Assembly (NCBI GenBank): GCA_934716785.1
Contig: CAKUYM010000264.1
Location: forward strand, 1-6,133
DNA: 6,133 bases
From: an uncultured Bacteroides sp.
GTDB taxonomy: Bacteria; Bacteroidota; Bacteroidia; Bacteroidales; Bacteroidaceae
Direction: 5' to 3'
A model generated the notes under the pieces. It had not been told where the DNA came from and ran no database searches. It worked only from the letters and a program-made list of their open reading frames with translations. Numbering within the stretch: position 1 is the first letter of the stretch; each line of letters opens with the position of its first letter. Shown piece by piece: positions 5,800 to 6,133 of this stretch. The position numbers were made by a program, and so were the translations under genes.

Positions 5800-6133
5800 T
5801 TAAAGAGTGACATTGAGACCGAAAGAGATAGTGCGGTAGAACGGGTATCCCCATGACAGACGCTCCGGGTCGTATCCATCCGGCAATGAACTGAATGTGG
5901 CGAGATTCTCTCCGCTCACAAATACCTTTAAGCCGGACAAAGTCCATTTCTTGATGATTGATGTCGGAAAGGTGTAGGAAAGAGTTACATTCTTCAGACG
6001 CATATAAGAGGCATTTTGCAGATATTTGTCACTGACACGTGTATTGTATCCTACATTGTTCAATTTATTGTAGATACGGAACATGGAAGGATTGTTGTTC
6101 TTGGCAACCCAATATTCTCTGTCCGTTTCAGTA
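5800..6133 (-). CDS. SusC/RagA-family TonB-linked outer-membrane transporter (partial, C-terminal end)
   Basis: The last 110 residues of a SusC-type beta-barrel, entering from the right edge in an open minus-strand frame with stop TAA at 5800-5802. Typical C-terminal features of the family are seen: YLQNASYMRLKNVTLSYTFP, then KVFVSGENLATFS, LPDGYDPE, and the final strand RTISFGLNVTL. In the family these are the last barrel strands, and the protein imports nutrients with energy from TonB. The terminal residue is Leu where Phe is common in outer-membrane barrels; this is a minor variation. The plug, TonB box, carboxypeptidase-like N-terminal domain and start all lie outside the window. It is paired with the SusD-like gene immediately downstream. 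Confidence 0.95.
   Translation of the reverse strand, partial: TETDREYWVAKNNNPSMFRIYNKLNNVGYNTRVSDKYLQNASYMRLKNVTLSYTFPTSIIKKWTLSGLKVFVSGENLATFSSLPDGYDPERLSWGYPFYRTISFGLNVTL

Overview
The window looks like a chromosomal segment from a member of the Bacteroidales, most likely Bacteroides or a close relative. The evidence is a SusC/SusD pair, a DUF3575 outer-membrane-type protein, and two sequences matching the Bacteroidetes -7 promoter box TAnnTTTG (1273-1280 on +, 1125-1132 on -) lying at the right distance from the genes they would serve. Shine-Dalgarno signals are weak and A-rich, as is usual in this phylum. Species cannot be named from the sequence alone.

Layout. (1) 1-1042, minus strand: the first 347 codons of an exported protein that carries an OmpA-like motif and then the start of a DUF3575 domain. 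It runs off the left edge. (2) 1043-1301: a divergent AT-rich control region. It holds a minus-strand promoter, an 8+5+8 palindrome in the leader of the DUF3575 gene, and a 15-bp, 7-1-7 palindrome just upstream of the plus-strand -7 box. (3) 1302-3677, plus strand: a two-gene metal operon, made of a P1B-2-type (Zn/Cd/Pb-class) metal-exporting ATPase followed 6 bp later by a Fur-family metalloregulator. (4) 3678-3777: a convergent intergenic gap with a strong hairpin, probably a shared terminator. (5) 3778-6133, minus strand: a complete SusD-like lipoprotein preceded by the C-terminal end of its SusC partner, which enters from the right edge. This is the downstream end of a glycan-uptake (PUL-type) operon.

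How the parts work together. The ATPase and the Fur-family protein form one transcription unit. The 7-1-7 palindrome TGCAACT-T-AGTTGCA has the geometry of Fur-superfamily operators and sits where the -33 region of the operon promoter should be, so autoregulation by the second gene is the simplest reading. SusC and SusD would form an outer-membrane TonB-dependent import complex whose substrate cannot be inferred here. The DUF3575 gene is a separate unit; relatives of such genes often head fimbrial or adhesin loci, but nothing to its left is visible.

I did not find a clearly undescribed system. The most interesting point is the metal operon: a putative exporter paired with a Fur-type regulator and a distinct operator whose core also fits TGCAA-N5-TTGCA.
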